Of a DNA stretch of 64,000 nucleotides, positions 27,515-35,671 are shown in pieces. The notes under the pieces were generated by a model. The model saw only the letters and a list, made by a program, of their open reading frames with translations. It did no database searches and was not told the origin of the DNA. Origin of the DNA: Dehalococcoidia bacterium. GTDB lineage: Bacteria > Chloroflexota > Dehalococcoidia > Bin125. Made by a program: the position numbers and the translations under genes. The stretch's first letter is position 1, and each line of letters begins with the position of its first letter. Where the stretch lies: assembly GCA_022825855.1 (NCBI GenBank), contig JAJDWB010000009.1, positions 186,001-250,000 on the forward strand. Direction: 5' to 3'.

Positions 27515-28417
27515 ATGCCCAACGACTGTCCCCATTGCACATGGATCGGCGAGCGCCGCTTCTGCCCTGCCTGCGGGGCCGCGCTCTGGTCTCCCGACAC
27601 CGATGAAGGCGCGGCCGAGTGCACCGTCGTCCTCTCATTCGATGTCGACGGCGCATCGGGCATGATCAACCGCAATCCGCAGATCGAGCATCTGCCCTCG
27701 GCCCGCTCGTTCGGCGACTACGGCCCCGCCGTCGCCGTGCCCCACATCCTCGCCGCGCTGGCGCGAGCAGTCGTGCCCGCCTCGTTCTACATCCCCGGCT
27801 GGGTCGCCGAGCGCAATCCCGCCACCGTCGAACGGATCGCCGCAGCCGGACACGAGATCGGACACCACGGCTACCTGCACGAGCCTCCCGCCACGCTCAC
27901 GGCCGAAGAAGAGGCCGAAGTGCTGGACAGGGGCAGCGACATCCTGCAGGGCATCACCGGCGAACCGGTCGCCGGCTACCGTTCGCCCTCTTGGGAGTTG
28001 AGCGATGTCTCCCTGCAACTCATGGCCGAGCGCGGTTTCCGCTACGACTCCTCGCTGATGGGCTCGGACGCCCCCTACTGGGTCGCCGCCGGCGACTCCC
28101 GGCTGGTCGAGCTGCCGATTCACTGGGCGCTCGACGACTATCCCTACTTCGTCTTCGCACCCACCGACGGCCGCCGCTTGCAGGCCGCCCCCGAGCAGGT
28201 CGAGTCGACCTGGAAAGCCGCCTTCGACGAAATCCGCCGCCGGGGCGGCGTCTTCACCCTCACCATGCACCCCTACATCATCGGCCGCCCCGGCCGAGTC
28301 GCCATGCTCGAACGCCTGATCCAGTACATGCGCTCAAAGTCCGGCGTCACCTTCACCCGCGCCGTCGACGTCTGCGACGAGTTCGCCGAGCAGTGGGCTT
28401 CGGCGCGGCCGCAGTAG
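27515..28417 (+). CDS. Polysaccharide deacetylase with N-terminal zinc ribbon
   Basis: The start at 27515 puts a Cys4 ribbon first (MPNDCPHC, then RFCPAC, with C5, C8, C17, C20), then the NodB homology domain with SFDVDG, the metal-binding HEIGHHGYLHEP, YRSPSWELS and a C-terminal TLTMHPYIIG. NodB enzymes remove acetyl or other N-acyl groups from polysaccharides or related amines using a metal ion. The ribbon could serve binding or regulation and is not common in this family. No signal peptide is seen, so a cytoplasmic substrate is possible. Confidence 0.75.
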   Translation: MPNDCPHCTWIGERRFCPACGAALWSPDTDEGAAECTVVLSFDVDGASGMINRNPQIEHLPSARSFGDYGPAVAVPHILAALARAVVPASFYIPGWVAERNPATVERIAAAGHEIGHHGYLHEPPATLTAEEEAEVLDRGSDILQGITGEPVAGYRSPSWELSDVSLQLMAERGFRYDSSLMGSDAPYWVAAGDSRLVELPIHWALDDYPYFVFAPTDGRRLQAAPEQVESTWKAAFDEIRRRGGVFTLTMHPYIIGRPGRVAMLERLIQYMRSKSGVTFTRAVDVCDEFAEQWASARPQ

Positions 28418-28440
28418 CTTCAGCACTCCACTCACTCGTC

Positions 28441-28463
28441 ATACCCGCGCTTGTCGCGGGTAT
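28441..28463. repeat. Palindromic intergenic hairpin
   Basis: ATACCCGCG-CTTGT-CGCGGGTAT is a perfect 9-bp stem just after the deacetylase gene. A related sequence (CATCCCGCGCTTGACGCG) is at 58320. There is no T run after it, so a simple terminator is not indicated; it fits the scattered REP-like family. Confidence 0.6.
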
Positions 28464-28501
28464 CTCGCCGGGTACGGCACAGCGCTGGATAAGCTGTCCG
28501 T

Positions 28502-29113
28502 GTGAGCTCCACCTCCGACCGCTTCGACAACGCCATCGTCGCAATCGACGCGGCCAACGCAGACGATCCCTTCACGCTCACGGTCGACGGTCAAGAACGG
28601 CCCAAGGAACAGACCCACGCCGAGATGATGACGCGCTGGGTCAGGGAGCTCAACCCGGACGCATCCGAGGAACTGCTGCTCGCCGCCCGAGCCCATCACA
28701 TCCGCCGCTGGATGATTCCCCGCTCGACCTTTCCCGCCGGACGCTCCGCTTACCTGCGCTGGCGGCGGGCGCTGCACGCCGTCCACGCCGAGCTGACGGC
28801 CGCGATCCTCGAGGAGTGCGGCTACCCGCGCCAATCGGTCGAGCGAGTCGCCGCCCTCGTCGCCAAGGCCGACCTGCTGCAGGCCGGCGACCCCGAGGCG
28901 CAGACCCTGGAAGACGCGCTCTCTCTCGTCTTCCTCGACACCCAACTCGAGCCCCTGCTCGACGACCTCGACGACCGCCAGCTCAGACGGGCGTTGGGCC
29001 GCACCTGGCGTAAGATGTCGCCCAACGGCCGGGCCGCCGCCCGACGATTGCATCTCTCCGACCGAGCGGTTGAAACGTGTTCCCTGTTGGTCGACGGATT
29101 CGCCGATGGCTGA
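28502..29113 (+). CDS. DUF4202 family protein
   Basis: The 203-residue protein matches DUF4202 along its length: AIVAIDAANADDP, PKEQTHAEMMTRWVRELNP, LAARAHHIRRWMIPRSTFP, YLRWRRALHAVHAELTAAIL and ALSLVFLDTQLEPL. The His pairs and acidic residues suggest an HD-like metal site, but the function of the family is not known to me. The start is GTG. It overlaps the following methyltransferase gene by 8 nt, which suggests translational coupling. Confidence 0.85.
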   Translation: MSSTSDRFDNAIVAIDAANADDPFTLTVDGQERPKEQTHAEMMTRWVRELNPDASEELLLAARAHHIRRWMIPRSTFPAGRSAYLRWRRALHAVHAELTAAILEECGYPRQSVERVAALVAKADLLQAGDPEAQTLEDALSLVFLDTQLEPLLDDLDDRQLRRALGRTWRKMSPNGRAAARRLHLSDRAVETCSLLVDGFADG

Positions 29114-29915
29114 CCATCCTCAGGACCGCTACACGCACGGCCATCACGAGTCGGTCGTGCAGTCCCACGCCCGCCGCCGCGCCGAGGTCGAAGCCTGGTT
29201 CCTGCTGCCGCGGCTTGAACCGGGCATGGCCCTGCTGGACGCCGGCTGCGGCCCGGGCACCGTGACCGCGGGTCTGGCCAGAGCCGTGTCCCCTGGACAC
29301 GTGATCGGACTCGATGCGGCGCCCGAGGTGCTCGAACACGCCCGACTCCACGCCTCCGAGGAAGCGGTCGACAATGTCGACTTCGTCGCCGGCGACGTCT
29401 ACGCGCTCGACTTCGCCGACGCCGAGTTCGATGTCGTCTACGCCAACCAACTCCTGCAACACCTCGCCGATCCGATCCGCGCTCTCGGCGAGCTGCGCCG
29501 CGTGCTCAAACCCGGCGGCCTGCTCGCCGTCCGCGACGCCGACTACGCCACGATGTCGCCCCATCCCAAGTTCCCGCAGTTCCCGGACTGGAATCGGCTC
29601 TACCACGAGGTCGCCTACCGCAACCGCGCCGAGCCCGACGCCGGCCGCACCTTGCCCGCCTGGGTGCGCGCCTCAGGATTCCCGCACATCGAGATTCATC
29701 CCAACGTCGTCGCCATGGACGGCGAGGAAGCCAGGATCTGGGGCCGCACCTGGTCCCAGCGCATTCTCTACAGCGGCATCGCCGATCAGGCGCTCGAATA
29801 CGGTCTAGCCGACCAGTCGGAACTGCAACGAATCTCTGACGGCTGGGCAACCTGGGCCGAGTCCCCGGAGCCGTTCTTCATGTTCACCCAGATCGCCGTC
29901 CTCGCGCCCCGCTAG
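29106..29915 (+). CDS. Class I SAM-dependent methyltransferase
   Basis: The 269-residue Rossmann methyltransferase has motif I LLDAGCGPGTVTAGLA, then GLDAAPEVLEHAR, the motif IV strand FDVVYANQLLQHLADP, and LRRVLKPGGLLAVRDADY. The acceptor is unknown; its architecture is like the small-molecule methyltransferases of the UbiE/Methyltransf_11 group. It shares an 8-nt overlap with the DUF4202 gene and so probably works with it. Confidence 0.85.
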   Translation: MADHPQDRYTHGHHESVVQSHARRRAEVEAWFLLPRLEPGMALLDAGCGPGTVTAGLARAVSPGHVIGLDAAPEVLEHARLHASEEAVDNVDFVAGDVYALDFADAEFDVVYANQLLQHLADPIRALGELRRVLKPGGLLAVRDADYATMSPHPKFPQFPDWNRLYHEVAYRNRAEPDAGRTLPAWVRASGFPHIEIHPNVVAMDGEEARIWGRTWSQRILYSGIADQALEYGLADQSELQRISDGWATWAESPEPFFMFTQIAVLAPR

Positions 29916-30151
29916 TCGGCGACCTCCGCCTGCCCGGCGCGCTTCGCACGACGTTCGCGGATGACATCAAGCGCCACATCGTGAATGAGCTGAATGTGAC
30001 TCACTCCAGTGGCCGTTTCCTCGGCCACGAGTTCCTTGACCTCATCAAAAGTGAAACGAACTTGGATGACCGCTCCAGGTTTGTCGGCGACTACCCACTC
30101 GACGGGCTCGTCTTCAAAGTCCTCGTCCGGAAATCGGAGGTCATGCGTCAT
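29912..30151 (-). CDS. Probable antitoxin of a BrnT-like module
   Basis: The 79-residue acidic protein (DLRFPDEDFEDEPVEWVVAD) has a C-terminal helix with ALDVIRERRAKRAG. It overlaps the upstream toxin-like gene by 4 nt. Toxin first, then antitoxin, is the order of BrnTA modules. I cannot place its DNA-binding domain from sequence alone, so the antitoxin role is from context. Confidence 0.5.
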   Translation of the reverse strand: MTHDLRFPDEDFEDEPVEWVVADKPGAVIQVRFTFDEVKELVAEETATGVSHIQLIHDVALDVIRERRAKRAGQAEVAD

Positions 30152-30471
30152 GGTCGGTTTCTCTTTCCACCTGGTTGATCATATCGAGATTCCTGCGCGG
30201 CGTTGGATCTCCAGCCAGTGACAAGATGAGCGACCCGCTGCTGATCAGGATGCTCAATGATGAACGTCAACACCCTGCCATCGTCGCAGGGCCCAATCAT
30301 CATCCAACGGGGCCGAAGACCGCGACGCACCCGTTCCCGGTTTCCCTTGTTCGGGAAGAATTTCGGGCGTATGTCCAACGTGGCCTCAGCATCTGCCACG
30401 GTCAACCCATGTGCAGCGAGCTCCTCGCGTGAGGAGGAGTTCCACTCCAGGCTGATGACGAATGGAGGCAT
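30148..30471 (-). CDS. BrnT/DUF4258-like toxin candidate
   Basis: The reading starts at ATG 30471, giving MPPFVISLEWNSSSREELAA, then HGLTVADAEATL, a basic patch ERVRRGLRPRW, the strand MMIGPCDDGRVLTFII, and AHLVTGWRSNAAQESRYDQ. This order (EW.., HG.., ER.., strand, ..ARxAxxxExxxY) recalls the BrnT RNase toxins. A longer TTG start at 30507 is possible. It would act on cytoplasmic RNA, and the downstream 79-residue protein would neutralise it. This assignment is by pattern and is moderate. Confidence 0.5.
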   Translation of the reverse strand: MPPFVISLEWNSSSREELAAHGLTVADAEATLDIRPKFFPNKGNRERVRRGLRPRWMMIGPCDDGRVLTFIIEHPDQQRVAHLVTGWRSNAAQESRYDQPGGKRNRP

Positions 30472-30499
30472 CTCTCGGGTCGGACCAAGCGAATGCCGC

Positions 30500-30877
30500 T
30501 CACTCAAACACCACCTCGATCAACGGCGACCCATCCACCCACTCCTGCACGTTGTCCTCGTTGATGTACTCGCTCAGCTTCTTCGCCGACAGAAACACCG
30601 TCCGCTTCTCGTCCTCATCCGTCACAGCCCGCGCCGTGCCCTCAAGCTCCGCCTCGGTCGACTCCTTGAAGTGGAACGTGATCGCCGGATTCGCCAGCAC
30701 GTTCGCGTACCACGACCTCGGACCCGGTCGCCCCGTGATGTAGTAACGGTCGTCGACGTTGTGAAACCAGATCTCCAGCCGCTTCGGCTCGCCGCTCGAG
30801 CGGCCGATCGTCGTGATATCGATCACCAGGTCGTTGGCCAGCGCCGTGGCAATGCCGGGGTCGGATGTTGAAGCCAT
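30500..30877 (-). CDS. Ddn-type deazaflavin (F420)-dependent nitroreductase family protein
   Basis: The 125-residue split-barrel flavin/deazaflavin protein has IDITTIGRSSGEPKRLEIWF, YYITGRPGPRSWYANVLANP and TARAVTDEDEK, matching the Ddn/Rv3547-type fold that uses F420. The start overlaps the stop of the gene upstream (TGATG). The substrate is unknown. Together with the luciferase-like gene at the left edge it suggests that the organism makes F420, which is an inference. Confidence 0.75.
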   Translation of the reverse strand: MASTSDPGIATALANDLVIDITTIGRSSGEPKRLEIWFHNVDDRYYITGRPGPRSWYANVLANPAITFHFKESTEAELEGTARAVTDEDEKRTVFLSAKKLSEYINEDNVQEWVDGSPLIEVVFE

Positions 30878-31392
30878 CAGTCGTGTCCGTTCTTGCTCAT
30901 CTGCAGGTGCCTGCGCTCGTGCTCCAGGAACCACTCCTTGCGATCCAGCCCGCCGCCGTAGCCGCCCAGACCGCCGTCCGAGCGCACGATCCGGTGGCAT
31001 GGTACGGCGATCCCGACCGGATTGCGCCCCGTCGCCGTGCCCACCGCCCGATACGCCGACGGCTTGCCCACCGCACGCGCGATGTCCTGGTACGACACCG
31101 TGCGTCCGGCCGGCACCTCGCGAATCGCCTGCCAGACCGCCACCTGGAACTCCGTCCCCTGCGGATCGATCGCAATCTCATCAATCGCCTCAACATCGCC
31201 CTCGAAGTACGCCGCCACCGCGTCGCGTACTCGCTGCGCCTCGCCCGACAGCCCGGACTCAACCGACTCCGCCTCAGGCTCAACCACCGGACGCGCCCAG
31301 GTCTCGACGAACCCAGCCTCGCGCAGCGCCCCGTCCGCAATCGCCAGGTACATCGTCCCCAACGGCGTCTCGATCCAACACTGCTCGTTCAT
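30877..31392 (-). CDS. ogt: Methylated-DNA--protein-cysteine methyltransferase
   Basis: It takes the methyl group from O6-methylguanine onto its own cysteine. The active site is GIAVPCHRIVRSDGGLGGYGGGLDRK, given here in parts: PCHR and the following GG-YGGGL loop. The helix-turn-helix segment is AVWQAIREVPAGRTVSYQDI. ATG at 31392 has AGGAGGGC 6 nt upstream, which decides against the longer reading. It diverges from selD across 124 bp. Confidence 0.9.
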   Translation of the reverse strand: MNEQCWIETPLGTMYLAIADGALREAGFVETWARPVVEPEAESVESGLSGEAQRVRDAVAAYFEGDVEAIDEIAIDPQGTEFQVAVWQAIREVPAGRTVSYQDIARAVGKPSAYRAVGTATGRNPVGIAVPCHRIVRSDGGLGGYGGGLDRKEWFLEHERRHLQMSKNGHD

Positions 31393-31460
31393 GGCTGCCC
31401 TCCTGTTCGTGCTCATCAACGTCAGGCTACGCTCCGACCTGACAGAACGCAAGTACTAGT

Positions 31461-31487
31461 CGTATCGCCGCTCGACTGGGCGATACG
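31461..31487. repeat. Inverted repeat between ogt and selD
   Basis: CGTATCGCC and GGCGATACG form a 9-bp inverted repeat with a 9-nt loop, about 30 bp before the selD ATG. It could be an operator for both divergent genes, or a hairpin in the selD leader. Confidence 0.5.
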
Positions 31488-31516
31488 CTGACCTCCAGAC
31501 AGGAGCGCGCCCGCAC

Positions 31517-32620
31517 ATGTCCGATCGCGACAACCGAGCCGTCCGCCTCACCGACCTCGCCCGCTGCGGCGGTTGAGGCTCCAAGTTCGGCCCCGAAGGC
31601 CTGGCTCACGTGCTGAGCCATCTCGGACCACAGTTCCCGCCCGACGAGCACCCCGAGCTGCTCGTCGGACTCGCGCGTCCCGACGACGCCGCCGTCTATG
31701 CCATCGACGACCAGCGCGCGCTCGTCCAGACCCTCGACTTCTTCGCCCCGCTCGTTGACGACCCCTACCAGTTCGGCGCCATCGCCGCCGCCAACGCCAT
31801 GTCCGACGTCTACGCCATGGGCGGACGCGTCCTCTTCGCCCTCAACATCGCCGCCTTCCCCGAGGATCTCCCTCCCGACATCATCGCCGACGTCCTCCGC
31901 GGCGGAGCCGACAAGGTCCGCGAAGCCGGCGCAGTCATCGCCGGCGGACACACCATCATCGACGAGGAACCCAAGTACGGACTCGCCGTCACCGGCGAAG
32001 TCGCCCGCGACCTGATCCGCACCACCGGCGGCGCGCAGCCCGGCGACACCATCATCCTGACTAAGGAAATCGGCACCGGCGTCCTCATCGGAGCCAACCA
32101 GCAGGGCGCAGTCTCCGACGACCACTGGAACGCCGCCGTCAACCAGATGATGACCCTCAACCGCGACGCCGCCGAAGCCGCCTCCGATCCCGACCTCGCC
32201 GCCGGAGTCCACGCCATCGCCGACGTCACAGGATTCGGACTCGCCGGACACCTGCACGAAATGGCCGAACTCAGCGACGCCGCCATCGAGATCGACCTCG
32301 GCGCAGCCCCCGCCCTCGGCGGACTCGCCGAAGCCGTCGCCGCCGGATTCGGCTCCGGCGGTCAGTCCCGCAACCGCGAGTACTACGGCGCACGCCTCAC
32401 CGTCCACGGCAACCGCGAACTCACCACCTTCGAGGAAGCCCTCCTCTACGACCCCCAGACCTCCGGCGGCCTCCTGATCGCCGCCGGCACCGTCGAAGCC
32501 CCCCACCTGATCCACGAACTCCAACAGCGAGGCGTCACCGCCACACCCATAGCCCGCGTCACCGAACCCGCCTCCGGCGGACGCCTCAGCGTCAGTCCGC
32601 CCGAGAATCCCCGTGTCTGA
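31517..32620 (+). CDS. selD: Selenide water dikinase with in-frame TGA (selenocysteine)
   Basis: SelD makes selenophosphate from selenide and ATP, the selenium donor for tRNA-Sec. The reading starts at ATG 31517 and has TGA at codon 20 (31574-31576), exactly at the redox active site (CGGUGSK), where relatives have Cys or Sec. The rest is in frame and typical: RPDDAAVYAIDDQRALVQTLDFF, GAIAAANAMSDVYAMGG, GGHTIIDEEPKYGLAVTGEV and DPQTSGGLL. It is 367 residues long. The second active-site Cys of E. coli (C19) is Ser here. It overlaps lhgO by 8 nt. Confidence 0.9.
31602..31620 (+). promoter_or_regulatory. SECIS-like hairpin in selD
   Basis: TGGCTCA-CGTGC-TGAGCCA forms a 7-bp stem about 25 nt after the selD TGA, in the range of bacterial SECIS elements. 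The arms GGCTCA/TGAGCC are the same as those after two of the three thiol-oxidoreductase TGAs, but the loop is longer. Confidence 0.55.
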
Positions 32621-33827
32621 CCACGACGTCGCCGTCATCGGAGCCGGCATCCTCGGACTCTCCACCGCCATGGCCCTCGCCACCCGACACGACGGCCTCC
32701 GCGTCGTCGCCCTCGAGCAGGAATCCGCCGTCGGACGACACCAGAGCGGCAACAACTCCGGCGTCATCCACTCCGGCCTCTACTACCGACCCGGCTCCGC
32801 CAAGGCCCGCATGGCCGTCGCCGGCGCCGAGCGCATGTACGCCTTCTGCGACGAGCACGGCATCGGCGCCGAGCGCTGCGGCAAGGTCGTCGTCGCCACT
32901 CACGACTCCGAACTCGAGCGCATGCGCGAACTCCACCGCCGTGGCGACGCCAACGGCGTGCCCGGCATCCGCGAACTCGGACCCGACGAACTCCGTGAGT
33001 TCGAGCCCAACGCCGCCGGCGTCGCCGCCCTCCACATCCCCTCCACCGGCATCGCCGACTACCGCGGCGTCTGCGAGAAGTACCGCCAACTGCTCGAATC
33101 CGCCGGCGGCTCCGTCCGCCTGCAGTCTCGCGTCGGCGCCGTCCGCGTCGACCGCGACGGCGTCCGGCTCGCAACCACCACCGGAATCGTCAACGCGAAG
33201 TACGCCGTCAACTGCGCCGGACTCCAGGCCGACCGCATCGCCCGACGCGCCGGCGCGCCCGAGGCCCGCGACCTCCGCATCGTCCCCTTCCGCGGCGAGT
33301 ACTATGACCTCGTCCCCGCCGCGCGACACATGCTCAAGAACCTCATCTATCCCGTCCCCGACCCCGCCTTCCCCTTCCTCGGCGTCCACTTCACCCGCCG
33401 GCTCGACGGCTCAGTCGAGGCTGGACCCAACGCCGTCCTCGCCCTCAAGCGCGAGGGCTACCGCTGGCGCGACATCGCCCTCCGCGACGCCGCCGAGTCC
33501 CTCTCCTGGCCCGGCTTCCTCCGCCTCGCCCGCGGCCACTGGCAGACCGGCCTCGGCGACGTCTGGCGCAGCGCCAACAAGTCCGCCTTCGTCAACGCCC
33601 TCCAGCGCCTGATGCCCAACCTCGAACCCGATCAGCTCGTCCGAGGAGGAGCCGGAGTCCGAGCCCAGGCCCTGCGCCGCGACGGCACCCTCGCCGACGA
33701 CTTCGAAATCGCCCACCAGAACCGCCTCATCCACATCCTCAACGCCCCCAGCCCCGGCGCCACCGCCAGCCTCCTCATCGGAGAACAAATCGCCCAAACC
33801 GCCAACAAATCCTGGCTCGGCGCCTAA
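32613..33827 (+). CDS. lhgO: L-2-hydroxyglutarate oxidase
   Basis: LhgO is an FAD enzyme that oxidises L-2-hydroxyglutarate to 2-oxoglutarate and passes the electrons to the respiratory chain. FAD site VIGAGILGLSTAMALA is at the N-terminus, then GRHQSGNNSGVIHSGLYY, a family hallmark, and LIYPVPDPAFPFLGVHFTR. The C-terminus has GAGVRAQAL and ILNAPSPGATASL. The GTG start overlaps the selD end. The 404-residue length is normal. Confidence 0.9.
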   Translation: MSDHDVAVIGAGILGLSTAMALATRHDGLRVVALEQESAVGRHQSGNNSGVIHSGLYYRPGSAKARMAVAGAERMYAFCDEHGIGAERCGKVVVATHDSELERMRELHRRGDANGVPGIRELGPDELREFEPNAAGVAALHIPSTGIADYRGVCEKYRQLLESAGGSVRLQSRVGAVRVDRDGVRLATTTGIVNAKYAVNCAGLQADRIARRAGAPEARDLRIVPFRGEYYDLVPAARHMLKNLIYPVPDPAFPFLGVHFTRRLDGSVEAGPNAVLALKREGYRWRDIALRDAAESLSWPGFLRLARGHWQTGLGDVWRSANKSAFVNALQRLMPNLEPDQLVRGGAGVRAQALRRDGTLADDFEIAHQNRLIHILNAPSPGATASLLIGEQIAQTANKSWLGA

Positions 33828-33869
33828 CCCCAACCGCAGTCACCCCCCGCCTCATCGCCCCTCCCCGTC

Positions 33870-33914
33870 GCCCCGCGCCCCGCATGCCCCGTACTTGATA
33901 CAGGGACGCGGGGC
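33870..33914. repeat. Nested palindromic repeat between convergent genes
   Basis: An outer stem GCCCCGCG/CGCGGGGC encloses an inner hairpin made from CCCCGTA and TACAGGG. It lies in the 201-bp gap between lhgO and the repeat-protein gene, and its GC-rich arms match the style of the other scattered palindromes. It may also act as a bidirectional terminator. Confidence 0.5.
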
Positions 33915-34028
33915 CCAGACCACCCAACCTCGCACCACTCTCCGGCCTCACTCATCTCCGCAGACGATCGCGCGCGGATCCTCGTCGTACGTGTCGAGGG
34001 CTCAGTCATCGAGAGCGAACGGCGTGCA

Positions 34029-34589
34029 TCAGTCAGCGGGAGCCAACGTGCCGCCGAACGCCTCATCGAGGCTGATCACCTCTTCCTCGCCATCCTCGAT
34101 CCGATCCTGCATCCACGCCGAGTACGTGGCCATCAGCGCTTGCCACCAGTGTTCCTCATGCCACTCCCCGATCGGCGGAAACTGGTCAAGGCAGAGCAAC
34201 TCAAAGTCGACCAGCTCAAGCCGCTCGTCGATTGAGATGGAACTGAGCTCCGCTGACTCGTCCTGAAAGGCCCGCTCAAGTTGCGCACCATCGCGCGAGG
34301 CTCGGGCTTCGCGCGTCGCTCGGACGGCGCGGTCGTACTCCGCATCCGACCACTGGCCGATCGGCGGGTACCGGTCCAGGTCGATGTCGCGGAAGTCAAT
34401 TTGCAGTAGCCGAAAATCGGCGTGCGGATCGCCCGGCGCGATCGCGGCAGGACTGTCGAAGATTGCGTCGCGCCAGTGATCGTCCGTCCACTCCGCAAGC
34501 GGAGGAAACTCATCCCAGTCAAGACCGTCCAAATCGACAAACCGAGCCCGCGGATCCACACCCTCAGCCTGAACAGCAATCTCGACCAT
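34029..34589 (-). CDS. Acidic protein built from three internal repeats
   Basis: The 186-residue protein carries three copies of a motif, FPPLAEW (28-34), YPPIGQW (74-80) and FPPIGEW (138-144), each preceded by an LD/ID-rich strand and followed by HW or EY and an Ala-rich helix. The start at 34589 has GGGAGG upstream. The spacing of about 46 and 64 residues suggests triplication with drift. No known family is recognised, and it has no membrane helix. Base composition is slightly lower in GC than the neighbours at 31-33 kb. Confidence 0.6.
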   Translation of the reverse strand: MVEIAVQAEGVDPRARFVDLDGLDWDEFPPLAEWTDDHWRDAIFDSPAAIAPGDPHADFRLLQIDFRDIDLDRYPPIGQWSDAEYDRAVRATREARASRDGAQLERAFQDESAELSSISIDERLELVDFELLCLDQFPPIGEWHEEHWWQALMATYSAWMQDRIEDGEEEVISLDEAFGGTLAPAD

Positions 34590-34788
34590 GACGCCTCCCT
34601 CACCGTCTAAGTTTACGTCGCGCGCTGCGGATCGATCGAGAGCCGACCGATTGCGGGCCGCGTTGATTCGTCGCATGAGCTCAAATGCCCTCTGCAGATG
34701 CGGAACTGTCAGGCCAGCTCACCAACGTACTTGAACATCATGCCGACCCTTGAACCGCTTGAACTCGTTCCACCTTACGCCTTACCTC

Positions 34789-34817
34789 TTGACACATCTG
34801 ACCTGTTGCCGTAATTC
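34789..34817 (+). promoter_or_regulatory. Sigma70-type promoter for the DUF5343 gene
   Basis: TTGACA at 34789-34794, a 17-nt spacer, then TAATTC at 34812-34817. An AAGGAG ribosome site and the ATG at 34858 follow. This is a near-consensus promoter by E. coli standards, unlike most promoters in this window. Confidence 0.6.
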
Positions 34818-34857
34818 TGAACCATCGGTTGGTTGCCGAGCTGTAAGGAGATGACCC

Positions 34858-35592
34858 ATGGAGACCACCACTGAAGACCGGCGCCCCTATGCGCCAAGCG
34901 CCAATGTTGTCGCAGTCCTACATCGAGCACGAACCAGAAACCTGCCTCCCCAGATCGACGACGCCTTCTTCAACATTGCCGACGTACCCAAGTCCGCACA
35001 TGGACCGGTGCGAGAGACGCTGCAGTTTCTCGGCCTGATTGACTCGGAAGGCGCACCTAGTGCCACGTTCGAGAAGATTTCAGCGGCATCGGACAGCGAG
35101 TTTCAGTCGACTCTGGAGCAAGTCGTGCGCCAAGCTTACGCGGACGACTTCGCTGTAGTGGATCCGTCTAGGGACTCAGCTGACACGCTTATCAACAATT
35201 TCCGCCGGTACAAACCACGTTCTGTAACGGATCGGATGCGGATGCTGTTCACGGGCCTTTGTCGAGAAGCGGGTATCCCGGTAGCCGAGCAGCAGAAGGA
35301 ACGTCGTGCCTCTCCAAAGCGGCCTCGCCGAGCGCCACGGAAGCCGATGCCTGCAGCAGGCCCTTCGGCACCTGCGACCTCTAGGGATGCCGTATCGCAG
35401 CGAGAGCAAATCGTTGTCCCCATCTCCCATGCTGACATTGTCGCGTTGAATGACGAAGCGGCGTTCTTGAAGATTTGGGAATCGCTCGGAAGGCTGGAGT
35501 GGAGCAGGGCCATGGCGGACGCCCCGAGTAAGTCACCGCAGACTGACGAACTGAAAAAACTTGGGCCCGGGACTGGCGCAAGTGAGAACTGA
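34858..35592 (+). CDS. DUF5343-like protein of lower GC content
   Basis: The 244-residue protein begins METTTEDRRPYAP, then IDDAFFNIADVPKSAHGPVR and TLQFLGLIDSEGAPS, as in DUF5343 winged-helix proteins. A basic linker (RRASPKRPRRAPRKPM) separates the N-terminal part from a C-terminal part with SHADIVALNDEAAFLKIWESL. DUF5343 proteins are often found in accessory and defence-related DNA. Composition is more AT-rich than the flanks, which suggests transfer. A consensus promoter and a strong ribosome site precede it. Confidence 0.7.
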   Translation: METTTEDRRPYAPSANVVAVLHRARTRNLPPQIDDAFFNIADVPKSAHGPVRETLQFLGLIDSEGAPSATFEKISAASDSEFQSTLEQVVRQAYADDFAVVDPSRDSADTLINNFRRYKPRSVTDRMRMLFTGLCREAGIPVAEQQKERRASPKRPRRAPRKPMPAAGPSAPATSRDAVSQREQIVVPISHADIVALNDEAAFLKIWESLGRLEWSRAMADAPSKSPQTDELKKLGPGTGASEN

Positions 35593-35601
35593 AGACTGAA
35601 G

Positions 35602-35643
35602 GGGCGTGGCCCACGCGACTTGGCGGTTACCTGGGCCACGCCC
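35602..35643. repeat. Inverted repeat, 12-bp arms
   Basis: GGGCGTGGCCCA and TGGGCCACGCCC are exact complements separated by 18 nt, right after the DUF5343 gene and before the next small gene. It could be a hairpin terminator or a leader structure. No T tract follows. Confidence 0.55.
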
Positions 35644-35671
35644 TTGCGGTTGCAGCGTTAGGAGGATTCCC

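Noticed and set aside
30472-30507. Longer start for the BrnT-like toxin (TTG at 30507)
   Set aside because: The extra 12 residues match no part of the family and TTG is a weak start; the ATG at 30471 gives the expected N-terminus.
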